Source: Allolobophora icterica
Taxonomy: Eukaryota; Annelida; Clitellata; Crassiclitellata; Lumbricidae
Length of the DNA stretch: 64,000 nt
Direction: 5' to 3'
Assembly (NCBI GenBank): GCA_963556255.1
Contig: OY744613.1
Location: 44,625,291 to 44,689,290 of the forward strand
Under the pieces are notes generated by a model. It was not told the DNA's origin and did no database searches. It worked only from the letters and a program-made list of their open reading frames with translations. Within the stretch, counting starts at the first letter, position 1, and each line of letters begins with the position of its first letter. The position numbers and the translations under genes are program-made. Shown here one piece after another: positions 35,310 to 54,826 of this stretch.

Positions 35310-38300
35310 ACATTATTCCATGCGTTTTCAGTAAATGAACATATTGGGATGATTAGTCTTTCTGTTGAGAGAAAGGGTGCTTAGTTTATTGTCTTAACTG
35401 AGGCCTTTGTCTAAGTGCATTTCTGGTAAATTCAAATATTGAGCTGACTAGTTTTTCTGTTGCTTAATAGAAAATGTGCTTAATTTGTTTTCTTAACTAA
35501 GGCCTATGTTTAAGTGCATTTCGAGTAAATTCATATATTGAGCAGATTAGTTTTTCTGTTTGTTGATAGAAACATTGCATTCTGTATTGTCGTAGCTAAG
35601 GCATGTGCTTTAGTGCATTTCGCGTAAATTCATATATTGAGCAGATTAGTTTTTCTGTTTATTGATAGAAATATTGCATTCTGTATTGTCATAGCTAAGG
35701 CATGTGCTTTAGTGCATTTCGAGTAAATTCATATATTGAGCAGATTAGTTTTTCTGTTTGTTGATAGAAACATTGCATTCTGTATTGTCATAGCTAAGGC
35801 ATGTGCTTTAGTGCATTTCGAGTAAATTCATATATTGAGCAGATTAGTTTTTCTGTTTGTTGATAGAAACATTGCATTCTGTATTGTCATAGCTAAGGCA
35901 TGTGCTTTAGTGCATTTCGAGTAAATTCATATATTGAGCAGATTTGTTTTTCTGTTTGTTGATAGAAATATTGCATTCTGTATTGTCATAGCTAAGGCAT
36001 GTGCTTTAGTGCATTTCGAGTAAATTCATATTTGAGCAGATTTGTTTCTATGTATTTTGATAGAAACAGTGCATTCTGTTGTGTCTTAACTAATGCCTAT
36101 GTTTAAGTGCATTTCAGGTAAATTCATATACTGAGGCTGATTAGTTTTTCTGTTGGTTTTTAGAAATGGTGCTTAGTTTATTGTCTGTGTTTTAGTGCAT
36201 TTCGAGAAAATTCATATATTGAGCAGATTAGTTTTTCTGTTTGTTGATAGAAACATTGCATTCTGTATTGTCATAGCTAAGGCATGTACTTTAGTGCATT
36301 TCGAGTAAATTCATATTTGAGCAGATTTGTTTCTATGTATTTTGATAGAAACAGTGCATTCTGTTGTGTCTTAACTAATGCCTATGTTTAAGTGCATTTC
36401 AGGTAAATTCATATATTGAGCTGATTAGTTTTTCCGTTGGTTAATAAAAACAGTGCATTCTGCATTGTCATAACTAAGGCATGTGCTTAAGTGCATTTCG
36501 AGTAAATACATATTTGAGCAGATTTTTTAAAATGTTTTTGATAGAAACACTGCATTCTGTTGTGTCTTAACTAAGGTCTATGATTCAGTGCATTTCAAGT
36601 AAATTCATATATTGAGCTGATTTTTTCCCTGTTGGTTGATAGAAAAGGTGCTTAGTTTATTTTCTTAATTAAGGCCTGTGTTTAAGTGCATTTCAAGTAA
36701 ATTCATATATTGAGCAGATTAGTTTTTCTGTTTGTTGATAGAAACATTGCATTCTGTATTGTCATAGCTAAGGCATGTGCTTTAGTGCATTTCGAGTAAA
36801 TTCATATTTGAGCAGATTTGTTTCTATGTATTTTGATAGAAACAGTGCATTCTGTTGTGTCTTAACTAATGCCTATGTTTAAGTGCATTTCAGGTAAATT
36901 CATATATTGAGCTGATTAGTTTTTCCGTTGGTTAATAAAAACAGTGCATTCTGCATTGTCATAACTAAGGCATGTGCTTAAGTGCATTTCGAGTAAATAC
37001 ATATTTGAGCAGATTTTTTAAAATGTTTTTGATAGAAACACTGCATTCTGTTGTGTCTTAACTAAGGTCTATGATTCAGTGCATTTCAAGTAAATTCATA
37101 TATTGAGCTGATTTTTTCCCTGTTGGTTGATAGAAAAGGTGCTTAGTTTATTTTCTTAATTAAGGCCTGTGTTTAAGTGCATTTCAAGTAAATTCATATA
37201 TTGAACTGATTAGTTTTCAGTATGTTGATAGAAACAGTGCATTCTGTATCGGCATAACTAAGGCATGTGCATTTCGAGTAAATTCGTATTTGAGCAGATT
37301 TGTTTTTATGTTTTTTGATAGAACATATGAATTTACTTGAAATGCACTTAGACACAGGCCTTAGTTAATAGAAACATTGCATTCTGTTTTGTATGAACTC
37401 AGACCAATGTTTAAGCGCATATCAAGTACATGTAAATTCGTATATTGAGCTGATTTTTTCCCTATTGGTTGATAGAAGAGGTGCGTAGTTTATTGTCTTA
37501 AGTAAGGCCTGTGTCTAAGTGCATATCAAGTAAAATTCATACATTGGGCTTATTTTTGTCCTGTTGGTTGATAGAAGAGGTGCTTAGTTTATTATCTTAG
37601 CTAAGGCCTATGTTTAAGTGCATTTCGATTAAATTCATATATTGAGCAGATAAGGTTTTCTGTTTGTTGAGGAAAACAGAGCATTCGGTTTTATTTGAAC
37701 TCAGACCAATGTTTAAGAGCATATCAAGTAAATTCATATATTGGGCTGATTATTCTTCCTTTTCGTTGATAGAAGAGGTGCTTAGTTTATTGTCTTAAGT
37801 AAGGCCTCTGTCTAAGTGCATTTCGAGTAAGTTCATATATTGAGCTGAATAGTTTTTCCGTTGGTTGATAAAAACAGTGCATTCTGCATTGTCATAACTA
37901 AGGCATGTGCTTAAGTGCATTTCTAGTAAATACATATTTGAGCAGATTTTTGAAAATGTTTTCTGATAGAAACACTGCATTCTGTTGTGTCTTAACTAAG
38001 GCCTATGTTTCAGTGCTTTTCAAGTAAACTCATATATTGAGCTGATTTTTTTCCTGTTGGTTGATAGAAAAGGTGCTTAGTTTTTTTTCTTAACTAAGGC
38101 CTGTGTTTAAGTGCATTTCAAGTAAATTCATATATTGAGCTGATTAGTTTTTCTGTTGGTTTTTAGAAAGGTGCTTAGTTTATTGTCTGTTTTTTTAGTG
38201 CATTTCGAGTAAATTCATATATTGAGCAGATTAGTTTTTCTGTTTGTTGATAGAAACATTGCATTCTGTATTGTCATAGCTAAGGCATGTACTTTAGTGC

Positions 38301-39047
38301 ATTTCGAGTAAATTCATATTTGAGCAGATTTGTTTCTATGTATTTTGATAGAAACAGTGCATTCTGTTGTGTCTCAACTAATGCCTATGTTTAAGTGCAT
38401 TTCAGGTAAATTCATATACTGAGCTGATTAGTTTTTCTGTTGGTTTTTAGAAATGGTGCTTAGTTTATTGTCTGTGTTTTAGTGCATTTCGAGTAAATTC
38501 ATATATTGAGCAGATTAGTTTTTCTGTTTGTTGATAGAAACATTGCATTCTGTATTGTCTTTACTAAGGCATGTGCTTTAGTGCATTTCAAGTAATTCAT
38601 ATATTGAGCTGATTTTTTTCTTCTGTTTGTTGATAGAAGAGGTGCTTAGTTTATTATCTTAACTAAGGACTATGTTTAAGTGCATTTCGAGTAAATTCAT
38701 ATATTGAGCTGATTAGTTTTTCTGTATGTTGATAGAAACAGTGCATTCTGTATTGGCATAACTAAGGCATGTGCATTTCGAGTAAATTCCTATTTGAGCA
38801 GATTTGTTTTTATGTTTTTTGATAGAATATATGAATTTACTTGAAATGCACTTAAACACAGGCCTTAGTTAATAGAAACATTGCATTCTGTTTTGTTTGA
38901 ACTCAGACCAACAATGTTTAAGCGCATATCAAGTAAATTCATATATTGAGCTGATTTTTTCCCTGTTGGTTGATAGAAGAGGTGCGTAGTTTATTCTCTT
39001 AAGTAAGGCCTGTGTCTAAGTGCATATCAAGTAAAATTCATATATTG
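35310..39047. repeat. ~99-bp satellite array, about 37 monomers
   Basis: The monomer contains AGTGCATTTCGAGTAAATTC, TATTGAGCAGATTAG and GATAGAAACATTGCATTCTG. Cores near 35611, 35711, 35811, 35910 and 36009 give a 99-bp period. Higher-order structure: a block near 36434 recurs 492 bp later at 36926. A segment containing a reverse-complemented monomer piece (ATGAATTTACTTGAAATGC) occurs at 37325 and again about 1.5 kb later near 38828. The array starts within 50 bp of the gene's stop codon. Confidence 0.9.
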
Positions 39048-39051
39048 GGCT

Positions 39052-39690
39052 CATTAATGAATACAGCCTGCATATTCTCACACACGCACACATTTTTCTC
39101 TATAAGCAAACCTTGTGGGGACAAACGTTTAATTAATGAATATAGCCTGCATATTCTCACACACGCACACATTTGTCTCTATAAGCAAATCTTGTGGGGA
39201 CAAACGTGTAATTAATGAATACAGCCTGCATATTCTCACACACGCACACATTTGTCTCCATAAGCAAACCTTGTGGGGACAAACGTGTAATTAATGAATA
39301 CAGCCTGCATATTCTCACACACGCACACATTTGTCTCTATAAGCAAACCTTGTGGGGACAAACGTGTAATTAATGAATACAGCCTGCATATTCTCACACA
39401 CGCACACATTTGTCTCCATAAGCAAACCTTGTGGGGACAAACGTTTTATCAAATGAATACAGCCTGTGCCTATTCTCACACACACATTTCTTCATAGGGC
39501 CTACACAATACTTGTGGAGACAATATTCAAGTTAATAAAAACAATTATAGTTCCTAGTAAATTAATGAAAAACGTCATGAGTATTATAACAATTTCTTAT
39601 AATAAGTATACTAATACTAAATTGGGGCACATCTATTTACACTAGGCTTTGCAATGATTCTTGGTTTGCCCAAGGTTTTGAATTTGGTGT
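39052..39690. repeat. 79-bp minisatellite with conserved flank (copy of 10.4 kb)
   Basis: Five units with CTTGTGGGGACAAACGT at 79-bp spacing, then about 210 bp nearly identical to 10700-10918. It is fused directly to the last satellite monomer (ATATTGGGCTCATTAATGAA). 39691-40170 holds no gene, only one diverged CCATGTGGGGAC unit near 40022. Confidence 0.9.
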
Positions 39691-40171
39691 GCGAGATTCA
39701 AATGTTATACTCATTTTAAATTCAGCCTCATTAGGATTTAAAAAAATGAAATTATTCTTGTTTGAAAATTGTGAGTGTGGGGGAAAAACACGCTACTCCA
39801 AATATTCGCCATCCCGCATTTCGCACTTATAAGACGCTGTCTATGAAGCACAATAATTTTCTAGATATAGCGTTTGTGTATCTAAACATTATAATACTAA
39901 TCAGGAGCTCAATTATATCATAATGTGTAGAAAGTAGGCCCTTGTACCCATATGCACCGGTTTCGTTAAGGTATATTTTAGCACCGTTCATACACACACA
40001 CTCTTGACTCCATAAGTCATCCATGTGGGGACGATTGTGTGACACAGTAATGAATATTAATTAGATGTGTGTGTAAAAGTAGTTCCTTGTCCCCATATGC
40101 ACTTGTGTACTTTAAGGTATATTTTGGAACCATGAATTGTCCCCACATGGAATGTCCGCATAAGGTAGCAG

Positions 40172-40177
40172 ATGCGA

Positions 40178-40233
<56 letters not shown>
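40172..40233. repeat. (TG)n microsatellite
   Basis: About 30 TG units. 40240-40915 contains no recognisable gene. Confidence 0.95.
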
Positions 40234-40237
<4 letters not shown>

Positions 40238-40917
40238 GTCATGCCGTCAGACAGGTACATCTATGGGACGTTTTAGTCCACAGGCATGTCTCTGGTGACA
40301 ACCCTTTCCCCAATATATACTGGACCTGGTTAAAAGCAAGGAGATTAAGACTGTTCTCGTTGTCAAAAGATAGCATTCACAGAGGATCTCCATCCCATCT
40401 TAACTGGCTTCTGCTGGCGTCGTTTGGCATCAAAGTGCGCAAACAGTTTTGATCTTTCCCGTCTTTGCATCTTGGTGTTGGGAGACGATGGATCTGCCAT
40501 ACATGCTGTCAGATGCTTCCTAGCAGATCTACCCTATGTGTGTGGAGATCTGGGTCAAACTGGACTTTACGATGCTTTTAAAGCCTTAGTCGAGCGAACA
40601 TTCTGGCAACTCTTTCCGAGAACAATTCTGAAGTCTACTCATACCTTCACTTAGCTTACAGTAAGTCTTCTAGTCTCATATACAGTCCCAGTCTGGTCTA
40701 CAATACGTCTTCCGTCTTGGACCCCATTTATTCTGTCTCCCTACCCAGCCTCTCTTGTCCAGCCTCCAGTCTTCTTTCCGCATCAAATTGGTAACCATGA
40801 TGACATTGGGTGGAATTGCATCCGTAGTGGCTACGGACGTACAGGCCATTATCAGGAAGTTGCGTAAATGGTAAATTTTCAAAAATACGAGGTTATAAAC
40901 ACCGACGAAGTTGACCT

Positions 40918-40920
40918 GAA

Positions 40921-41014
<94 letters not shown>

Positions 41015-41016
41015 CT
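40918..41016. repeat. (AAT)n microsatellite, tail of the adjacent LINE
   Basis: Joined through a CTT run to the 3' end of the minus-strand LINE that follows. Confidence 0.9.
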
Positions 41017-41715
41017 TCTTCTTCTTCTTCTTCTTTTCCTTCAGGCTCGAATTTATCCGTCTTTGGAGAGGGGTCAGCCACTCGGATCCTTCTCTTCCAC
41101 TTGTTTCTTTCTTGAGCGTCTTCTTTCTTCAGTTTTAGGAGTTTTAGGTCTTGTTGTATCGTGTCTTCCCATCTCTTCTTCTGTCGTCCCCGACTGCGGC
41201 GTCCATATACCTCTGCATTCATGATTCTTTTCACACAGCTATCATCCTCTTTTCTCATTACATGTCCATACCACCTCAGCCTGGTCTCTCGTACTTTGTC
41301 AGTTATACATGCCACCCCGAGCTTCTTTCTGATGTCCACATTTCTTTTCCTGTCCTTCAGTGGGATCCCAAGTATCCATCGTAGCATTCTCACCTCTGTT
41401 CTCTCCAGTAACCCTTCATCCCTTTTTGTCAGCGCCCAGGCCTCTGCTCCATATAGCATCACCGGTCTTACCATTGTTTTGTATACCTTTCCCTTGAGTT
41501 GAGTTGGCATTTTGGCGTCGCACAACACTCCCGTTAGTTCTCTCCATTTCTGCCAAGCCACCTTAATCCTGTTCCTGATGTCATGCTCGCAGCCACCCTG
41601 TGCATTCATGGTCGATCCCAGATATTTAAATGTTTCAACCTGTTTCAGTGACTTTCCTGCAATGTCTCTGATCTCAATTGCTTCCGTTGTTTTTGAGCAG
41701 ACAACGGAAGCAATA
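41017..41715 (-). pseudogene. RTE-like LINE, RT thumb to C-terminus
   Basis: On the minus strand one frame runs ETFKYLGSTMNAQGGCE, DAKMPTQLKGKVYKTMVRP, MLYGAEAWALTKRDE, RMLRWILGIPLKDRKRN, RLRWYGHVMRKED and GRQKKRWEDTIQQDLK, then ADPSPKTDKFEPEGK into (AAG)n and (ATT)n. It begins mid-RT at a small hairpin (ATTGCTTCCGTTGT at 41677-41690 and its complement at 41701-41714), a common mark of truncated insertion. The frame is nearly intact, so the copy is young, but it lacks the palm and endonuclease. Confidence 0.75.
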
Positions 41716-41722
41716 AATTGAA

Positions 41723-41755
<33 letters not shown>

Positions 41756-41989
41756 TTATATATTTCCGCAATTACGCGAGTAGCTAATAATCTGTCCAGT
41801 ATCAAGGATAATGTGTTTGAGCTTCTGTCAGAAATGTGTAATTAGGGCCTAAGAAAACAGGCATACGTTTTAGGAAGAACACCAGAGTACATGTATTCAC
41901 ATGCATTTAAGTGGAACCTAAAGTATTTAAAACAGTAAACAGATAATTATTTTGAGAGCTGTCTAACTCGTATGATATCGTGTTTCTAG

Positions 41990-48880
<6,891 letters not shown>

Positions 48881-49384
48881 TGGTCTTGCATCATGCAAAT
48901 GCTCTGCTTACGAGTTTAAGGACAAACTGGAAACAGGGGTCTATTCAAATTTCTTTGGAAAGTAAAGCTTCTTCTTCACGCTTTATTCAGTAGGACCTAA
49001 TCAAAACTAATAGTGTCTTGGTATTGGGAATTCCGAACTGTGTTGTATTCAAATGAATGTAACCTATTTTGTTTTATCTTTCTCATGACAAAATTACAAA
49101 GAACAACGCGAGTTTTACAGAAGAGAATATTATGTGACTATTGACATCGATGTTAATCAAGATATGATTTTTGTGACTGATGCGAGCGCTGGCTGTTTAT
49201 TGCAGTTAATTGTTGATCATATAAACTACGATATACGATGAGGCTTAAATGACTCAATTCCTTGGTTCACATAGGCCTAGGCCTAGGCCTAGGCCTACAT
49301 ATTCAATCAATGAATCAATCAACTGGACATTTTTATAGCGCCCTACAAGGTCACTTTTGAGGATTGTTCCCATACCAAACCCCG

Positions 49385-49460
49385 GCGAAAAAAGAACATC
49401 GTAATATCCGGATTTCTACAGCGCCCAAAAAGCGAAAGTCGCGGGAACCAGCTTATTCAC
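49385..49460 (-). mobile_element. ATTACG-family LINE 3' end, inverted
   Basis: Minus strand reads GTGAATAAGCTGGTTCCCGC, GACTTTCGCTTTTTGGGCGC and GTAGAAATCCGGATATTACG. Nearby at 49273-49298 is TAGGCC repeated four times in tandem. 48966-49384 contains no gene. Confidence 0.6.
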
Positions 49461-49649
49461 ATGCACTTAGACAAATCAGTCTTAGCAGCCTTAAGAGCAG
49501 AGAAGATGAAGATGGACTAGTCTCGAGGAAGGAACCGCAACTAGTCACACGTTCTTTTAACTGTAATAAGACTCAGCCCATACTAACAAACATAGGGCCT
49601 ACATACATGGGTACACATACAAATGTACACAAGCATTAACAAATGCGTG

Positions 49650-50320
49650 GTGCTTCTGCGGCGGAAATTACTAATGCGGCGGAAACTTCCGCCTCCTGAA
49701 TTTTAGCGAAATTTTTACTTCTGCGGCGAAAGATGTCGCTTTCTTACGTACATAGGAAATCGCATCGCCTTTAATAACTCGGTAACTGATCTTTGTGTAT
49801 TCGTTATAAATGTAAATTCACCAAGTTATTGTCAGTGCCGGGTTCACGGCAAATGGCTTAGTGGCGTAAGGTTCATGATCTTCCCGCTTCTAGTATGAGC
49901 TAAATTTTCATCGATCTTCCAACTTCTCCTTTGAGCTGTTTTAATCGAGAAAAATAAACATCTCGCTATTTGTAACTATGCTAGCATACAACCCTCACAC
50001 TCACAAAATAAAAAAAAATCAGAACTTGAACTATAAGCTGAAAGACCGATGAAAACAGCTCAGAGTATAAGCTAGACGAGCAATGAAAATGAAGCTCAAA
50101 CTATAAGCTGGATGACCGATGAAAACTTATCATATTAAAACTTAAACTAGAAGCGATGGAAACGTATCATACTTAAACAAACCAGAAGCTGGATTCTCGG
50201 TTTGGCTCGAAAGGTGCGCATGCGCGAAGGTAGCTTTGCGCATGAGCGAAGGTTTTCCGCCGCGGAAGTAATATTTTTATATTTAGTGCGGTGGAAAATC
50301 CGCCACAGAAGATTTATCCT
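49650..50320. mobile_element. Inverted-repeat element, unclassified
   Basis: CTTCTGCGGCGGAAATTAC near the left end and CTTCTGTGGCGGATTTTCC as the complement of the right end; further GCGGCGGAAA/TTTCCGCC pairs lie just inside. The interior has tandem units with TATAAGCTGGATGACCGATG and inverted AACTTCTCCTTTGAGC forms. No target duplication was established. A CGCATGCGCGAAGG repeat occurs near 50215. Confidence 0.4.
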
Positions 50321-50997
50321 TAACACATACATACATATTCTTGCAATGTATTGTTTAAACCTCTGACAAACTTGTCAAAACTTGAAACAAACTTCCACCA
50401 AAACATTGGTTCCACACAACACACGTTGTTTTACAAATCCAAGTGACGGCTGATTGTTGTGGTCAATACGCGTTGGTTGCATTCGTCCTGTGGTTCTACG
50501 ATCGCTGCTCTAAGAATGCTGATCGAAATCTGTGTAACGACTTTGTCACTAAGTATATCAACGCAATGAGGGAAGACAGGTAGGAATTCGATCAAAATTG
50601 ATAAAAAAATGATTAGAAAAGATCCCAATAACTACCAAATGGTCGCAAGTAAAAAGTGGCAAATTTATGCTGCTTACTAATACCAAGCAACAACTGGAAA
50701 ATGATAGGTGCGTCCTTACTTAATATAGCCGCCTTCGTAAACTTATAGATATGCAGGTGTGAAGTAAGAAGTAAGTCCTTATGTGTTGTTCCCAGTTCGT
50801 CGTCATATTTTAATTTAGCTTAACATCCTGCAGTACGTTGATGTGCATAGGTGCCTTTCATTTGGATTTCGGTGCTTGAAAGGTCCATCAGCGTTCATGA
50901 TTTTATGCTGTGGAGTTCTTAAGAAGTGTGCAAACTGTTGTGATGGACACTGATGGTTCTGCAGAATAGATCTACCGATAGAGCTACTTTTGTTAAG

Positions 50998-51709
<712 letters not shown>

Positions 51710-51869
51710 AGACGAGGAACAGTCCTTTGAATTCACAAATCTATACAGTACTCATAGTTGATCTTGCTTATTAAACAGATAGTAGTTATCAATCGTTAAA
51801 TCGTAACACAGAAACTGATACAGATTCAACTTGGAACAGACAGACAACTAGGCTTAATTGGATAAATTT

Positions 51870-53800
51870 TTAGAGATATCAACCCAGATGTACCAAGACA
51901 GTAGGCATTCTTATACAGGGTTCGTGGGATAAAATTGCGGTCGTCCTCAAGGGGCAATGTGAATTTATGTGTCCTGGTGCGGAGGCTGTATTTAGTATTA
52001 CGGAGGGGGAATAGAACCCGGATAACATGGTCAGTGTTTGACAGATGGCCTGGAGGAGACGACAATCAGCAGCCTCGGCTAGCATGGCTGCGGCTGGGGT
52101 TGATTCAAGGAGGAAGCCAGAACGTTTCATCCGGTTGACCAAACGTTCGATCTTGTCCCATTCTTGTGAGTTAGTGTAATCCCACCAAGCCGAAGAGACA
52201 TACGTTATGTGCGCCACGGTGGTGGCCTGCGCGATATCGTGGAGAGCGGCAGAGACGAGATCGTGTGACCGGATGACTCTAAAAGCATAACTATAGAGGC
52301 AAGGCATTTCGAAGCAAGGAGTCTCATCCAGGTGGGACTGCATCCTAAAGGCCGATCGTAGAGTGATCTTCATATCTTCATAGACTTTACCCGCTCGGCT
52401 CCAGGAATAGGTCTAATCGGAGGAATTGGACTTGTAATCTTCCCTCTGTTCAATACCAACGTCTCCCGTGTTTCTGAAGCGCTAAGGGTGAGGTTTTTGT
52501 CATTGGCCCAGTTTGTACTTCTTCGCTTGTTGATATCCCGGAAATCTTTATGATTAGTACACGAGATCGCCTTACCAATTCTACAGAGGCGCGTTTACAG
52601 AAAACGGGGCCCTAGGCGCAAACATTTTTGGGGCCCTACTGAACTTGTAGACTGAGAGTCTGAGACTCTGGTGGTGTTTAGCCGATCACGTGCAAAAACC
52701 CACGAAGTTGAACTTTGAGTATTATTGGCACTGTGATAATGATTAGTTATAGAAGATATTTTCAAGGAATGTGAAGTTATTTGATACTATAATTTTAGCA
52801 AAAACACGCAAAAATTTTATTTTTTATAATTTAAACAATATTTTCTTTCGTTAGGGGGCCCTCCGAGATTTGGGGGCCCTAGGCGCGCGCCTAGTGCGCC
52901 TAATGGTAAACGCGCCTCTGCAATTCTAACTGCCACTGGTGAAGCCTCCTCGATCCGATTCGACTTCATCAGTCTATTGTTTGCGCCAAAGACGGTGTTT
53001 AATTTTAGTGGTGATGTAGGGCGGATGAAGAGTAACTGAGATGGTTCGGGTAGGATAATATTTTTCTAGCCTTTCGTGCACTAGTTGGTAATATATATCA
53101 CAAGCCTCTTGATGATCAAACACCGCCTCTAAGTGAGCCGTGTTGTAATTCTTAAGATCTCTGATTATGGATGCATGTTGGATGGGAGATCTCCTTAAAG
53201 ACCACTTCGTAGACCGTTTGGATTGGTCTAAGATTGTAACACCAGAGAAGGCAACTATGGGGCCAATGATCAGTTCATCAGTTCATCCGGTTGACCAAAC
53301 GTTCAATCTTGTCCCATTCTTTTGAGGAAGTGTATCCCACCAAGCCGGAGAGACACACGCTATGTGCGCCACGGTGGTGGCCTCCACAACATTGTGGAGA
53401 GCGGCAGCGACGAGATCGTGTGACCGGATGACTCTAAGAGCATGGCAATAGAGGCAAGGCATTTCGAAGCAAGGAGTCTCATCCAGGTGGGATTGCATCC
53501 TAAGGGCTGATCGAAGAGTGACCCACATATCTTCATAGACTTTACCCAACCGCTCGGCTCCAGGAATTATTACTTATTGCAGAGGTTACCACCTTGATGC
53601 TATAGAATCCCAATTTGGATGTAATCAGCATATCCAGAATGTTCTTGTCCCTAGTAGAAAGAGAAAGAAGTGGGGTGAGGCCAGCAGGGTGGGAATCTCT
53701 TTCACATGGATATTATTGAAGTCACCGCCCAATTTCACCTCGGCCTCCTCCTCCGCGTCGAGCACATCCTCAAGAGAGCGCTTCAAAAAGTCCACTTGTG
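51870..53800 (-). pseudogene. Minus-strand LINE with endonuclease piece and duplicated RT segment
   Basis: Minus strand order: an endonuclease piece containing KLGGDFNN and LDMLITSKLGFYSIKV (53590-53800), then MQSHLDETPCFEMPCLY and LRVIRSHDLVAAALHNVVEA (53283-53549). A linker VHERLEKYYPTRTISVTLHP lies near 52950-53270, then the hAT MITE, then NWANDKNLTLSASETRETLV and a second copy of the HLDETPCFEMPCLY region (52150-52383) continuing to 51880. The same RT segment therefore occurs twice, about 1.2 kb apart, and the RT palm is missing. Same family as the LINEs at 15-19 kb and 23-26 kb. Confidence 0.7.
52584..52920. mobile_element. hAT MITE, 337 bp
   Basis: Ends CAGAGGCGCGTTTAC and GTAAACGCGCCTCTG are perfect inverted repeats, flanked by a perfect 8-bp duplication CAATTCTA (52576-52583 and 52921-52928). 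GGGGCCCTAGGCGC occurs near both ends. Inserted into the LINE. Confidence 0.92.
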
Positions 53801-54432
53801 CCCACTACTCCACTAGAATACGCACTTTACGAACTAATGTATCGGATTTTGCATTACTTGTGTTTCTCTGGATCAATAAAAAGAAATTGATTGTTATCAG
53901 TTATTGAGTCAAAAGCCGTGCATACATAGGTCAGGAACTCCTCTGATGAGTCGCTATATAAATTTACAATTATTACAAATGAAAACGTAGCAGTTTATCC
54001 CTCATCCTACATTCAACATGGTTACAGTAGGCCTATACGTTGTTACACACTGGAATCATAAATGATTCAATGTGAAATCTGTGAACTGGCTTGCAACGTT
54101 AGGTCTTGCAAGCAACAGACTGATTTGAGAAAGAATGTAAAGTCTCTATAAATTATTCTATTATTGTACACTTTGTGCGAATGTTTTTAATGATTTCAAG
54201 TTTCAAGATGGCTACCTAATGCGAAAATGCCAGAGTTAAACAGAAACGTTCAAGTCTTAAAACAAATTGCTTCTCAGAGTGCAGTGCACAGAACAGAATG
54301 ACCTTACAATCAAAGTTCTGATATTTCCATTTCACTAAGCAGGCTATATACAAGAAATTATCCGTAGCATTCACAACTACAGCAAAGGAACATTCCGATA
54401 ATAACACGGTCGCCTGTCAATGTTATGTTCAT

Positions 54433-54438
54433 TTATTT
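54433..54438 (-). promoter_or_regulatory. Candidate polyadenylation signal of the zinc-finger gene
   Basis: AATAAA on the minus strand, about 390 bases after the stop codon at 54827. 53801-54420 shows only a CGCTATATAAATTTAC LINE tail near 53951 and nothing else. Confidence 0.4.
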
Positions 54439-54826
54439 ATATAAAGCACTTATTATGCATAAAAAGTCACACGAAAACGAAGCAGTTTATCCCTCAAATT
54501 TGAATTTAACTCTTAGTATACGTTTTAAGACGGAGCCAAGTAAAGAGGAAAGACATTCATCATGAGTCTCAATGTTCAGCTAAACTGCACGTCAGGTCTG
54601 TTTTAGTAAGACGATTCAAAATACGAGAGGCACAGCAGATGAAAGTAGGTGACTTTGAACCCATGAAGACAATCAAATATCTGTGATAAACAAGAAACTC
54701 CAACAACCTTAGAAAGTGAGTTTTGAATGACTTGCAGCTTGTGTCTATTATGCAGAAATCAAACTCTAGTAAAAATTTCTTTCTTTCAACTAGGACAACC
54801 TGACATAATTATATCCTTCAAACAGA

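Noticed and set aside
50431..50583. A Cys-containing open stretch (TADCCGQYALVAF...) ending in a possible splice donor
   Set aside because: No start, acceptor or domain could be supported and it does not match cathepsin exons.
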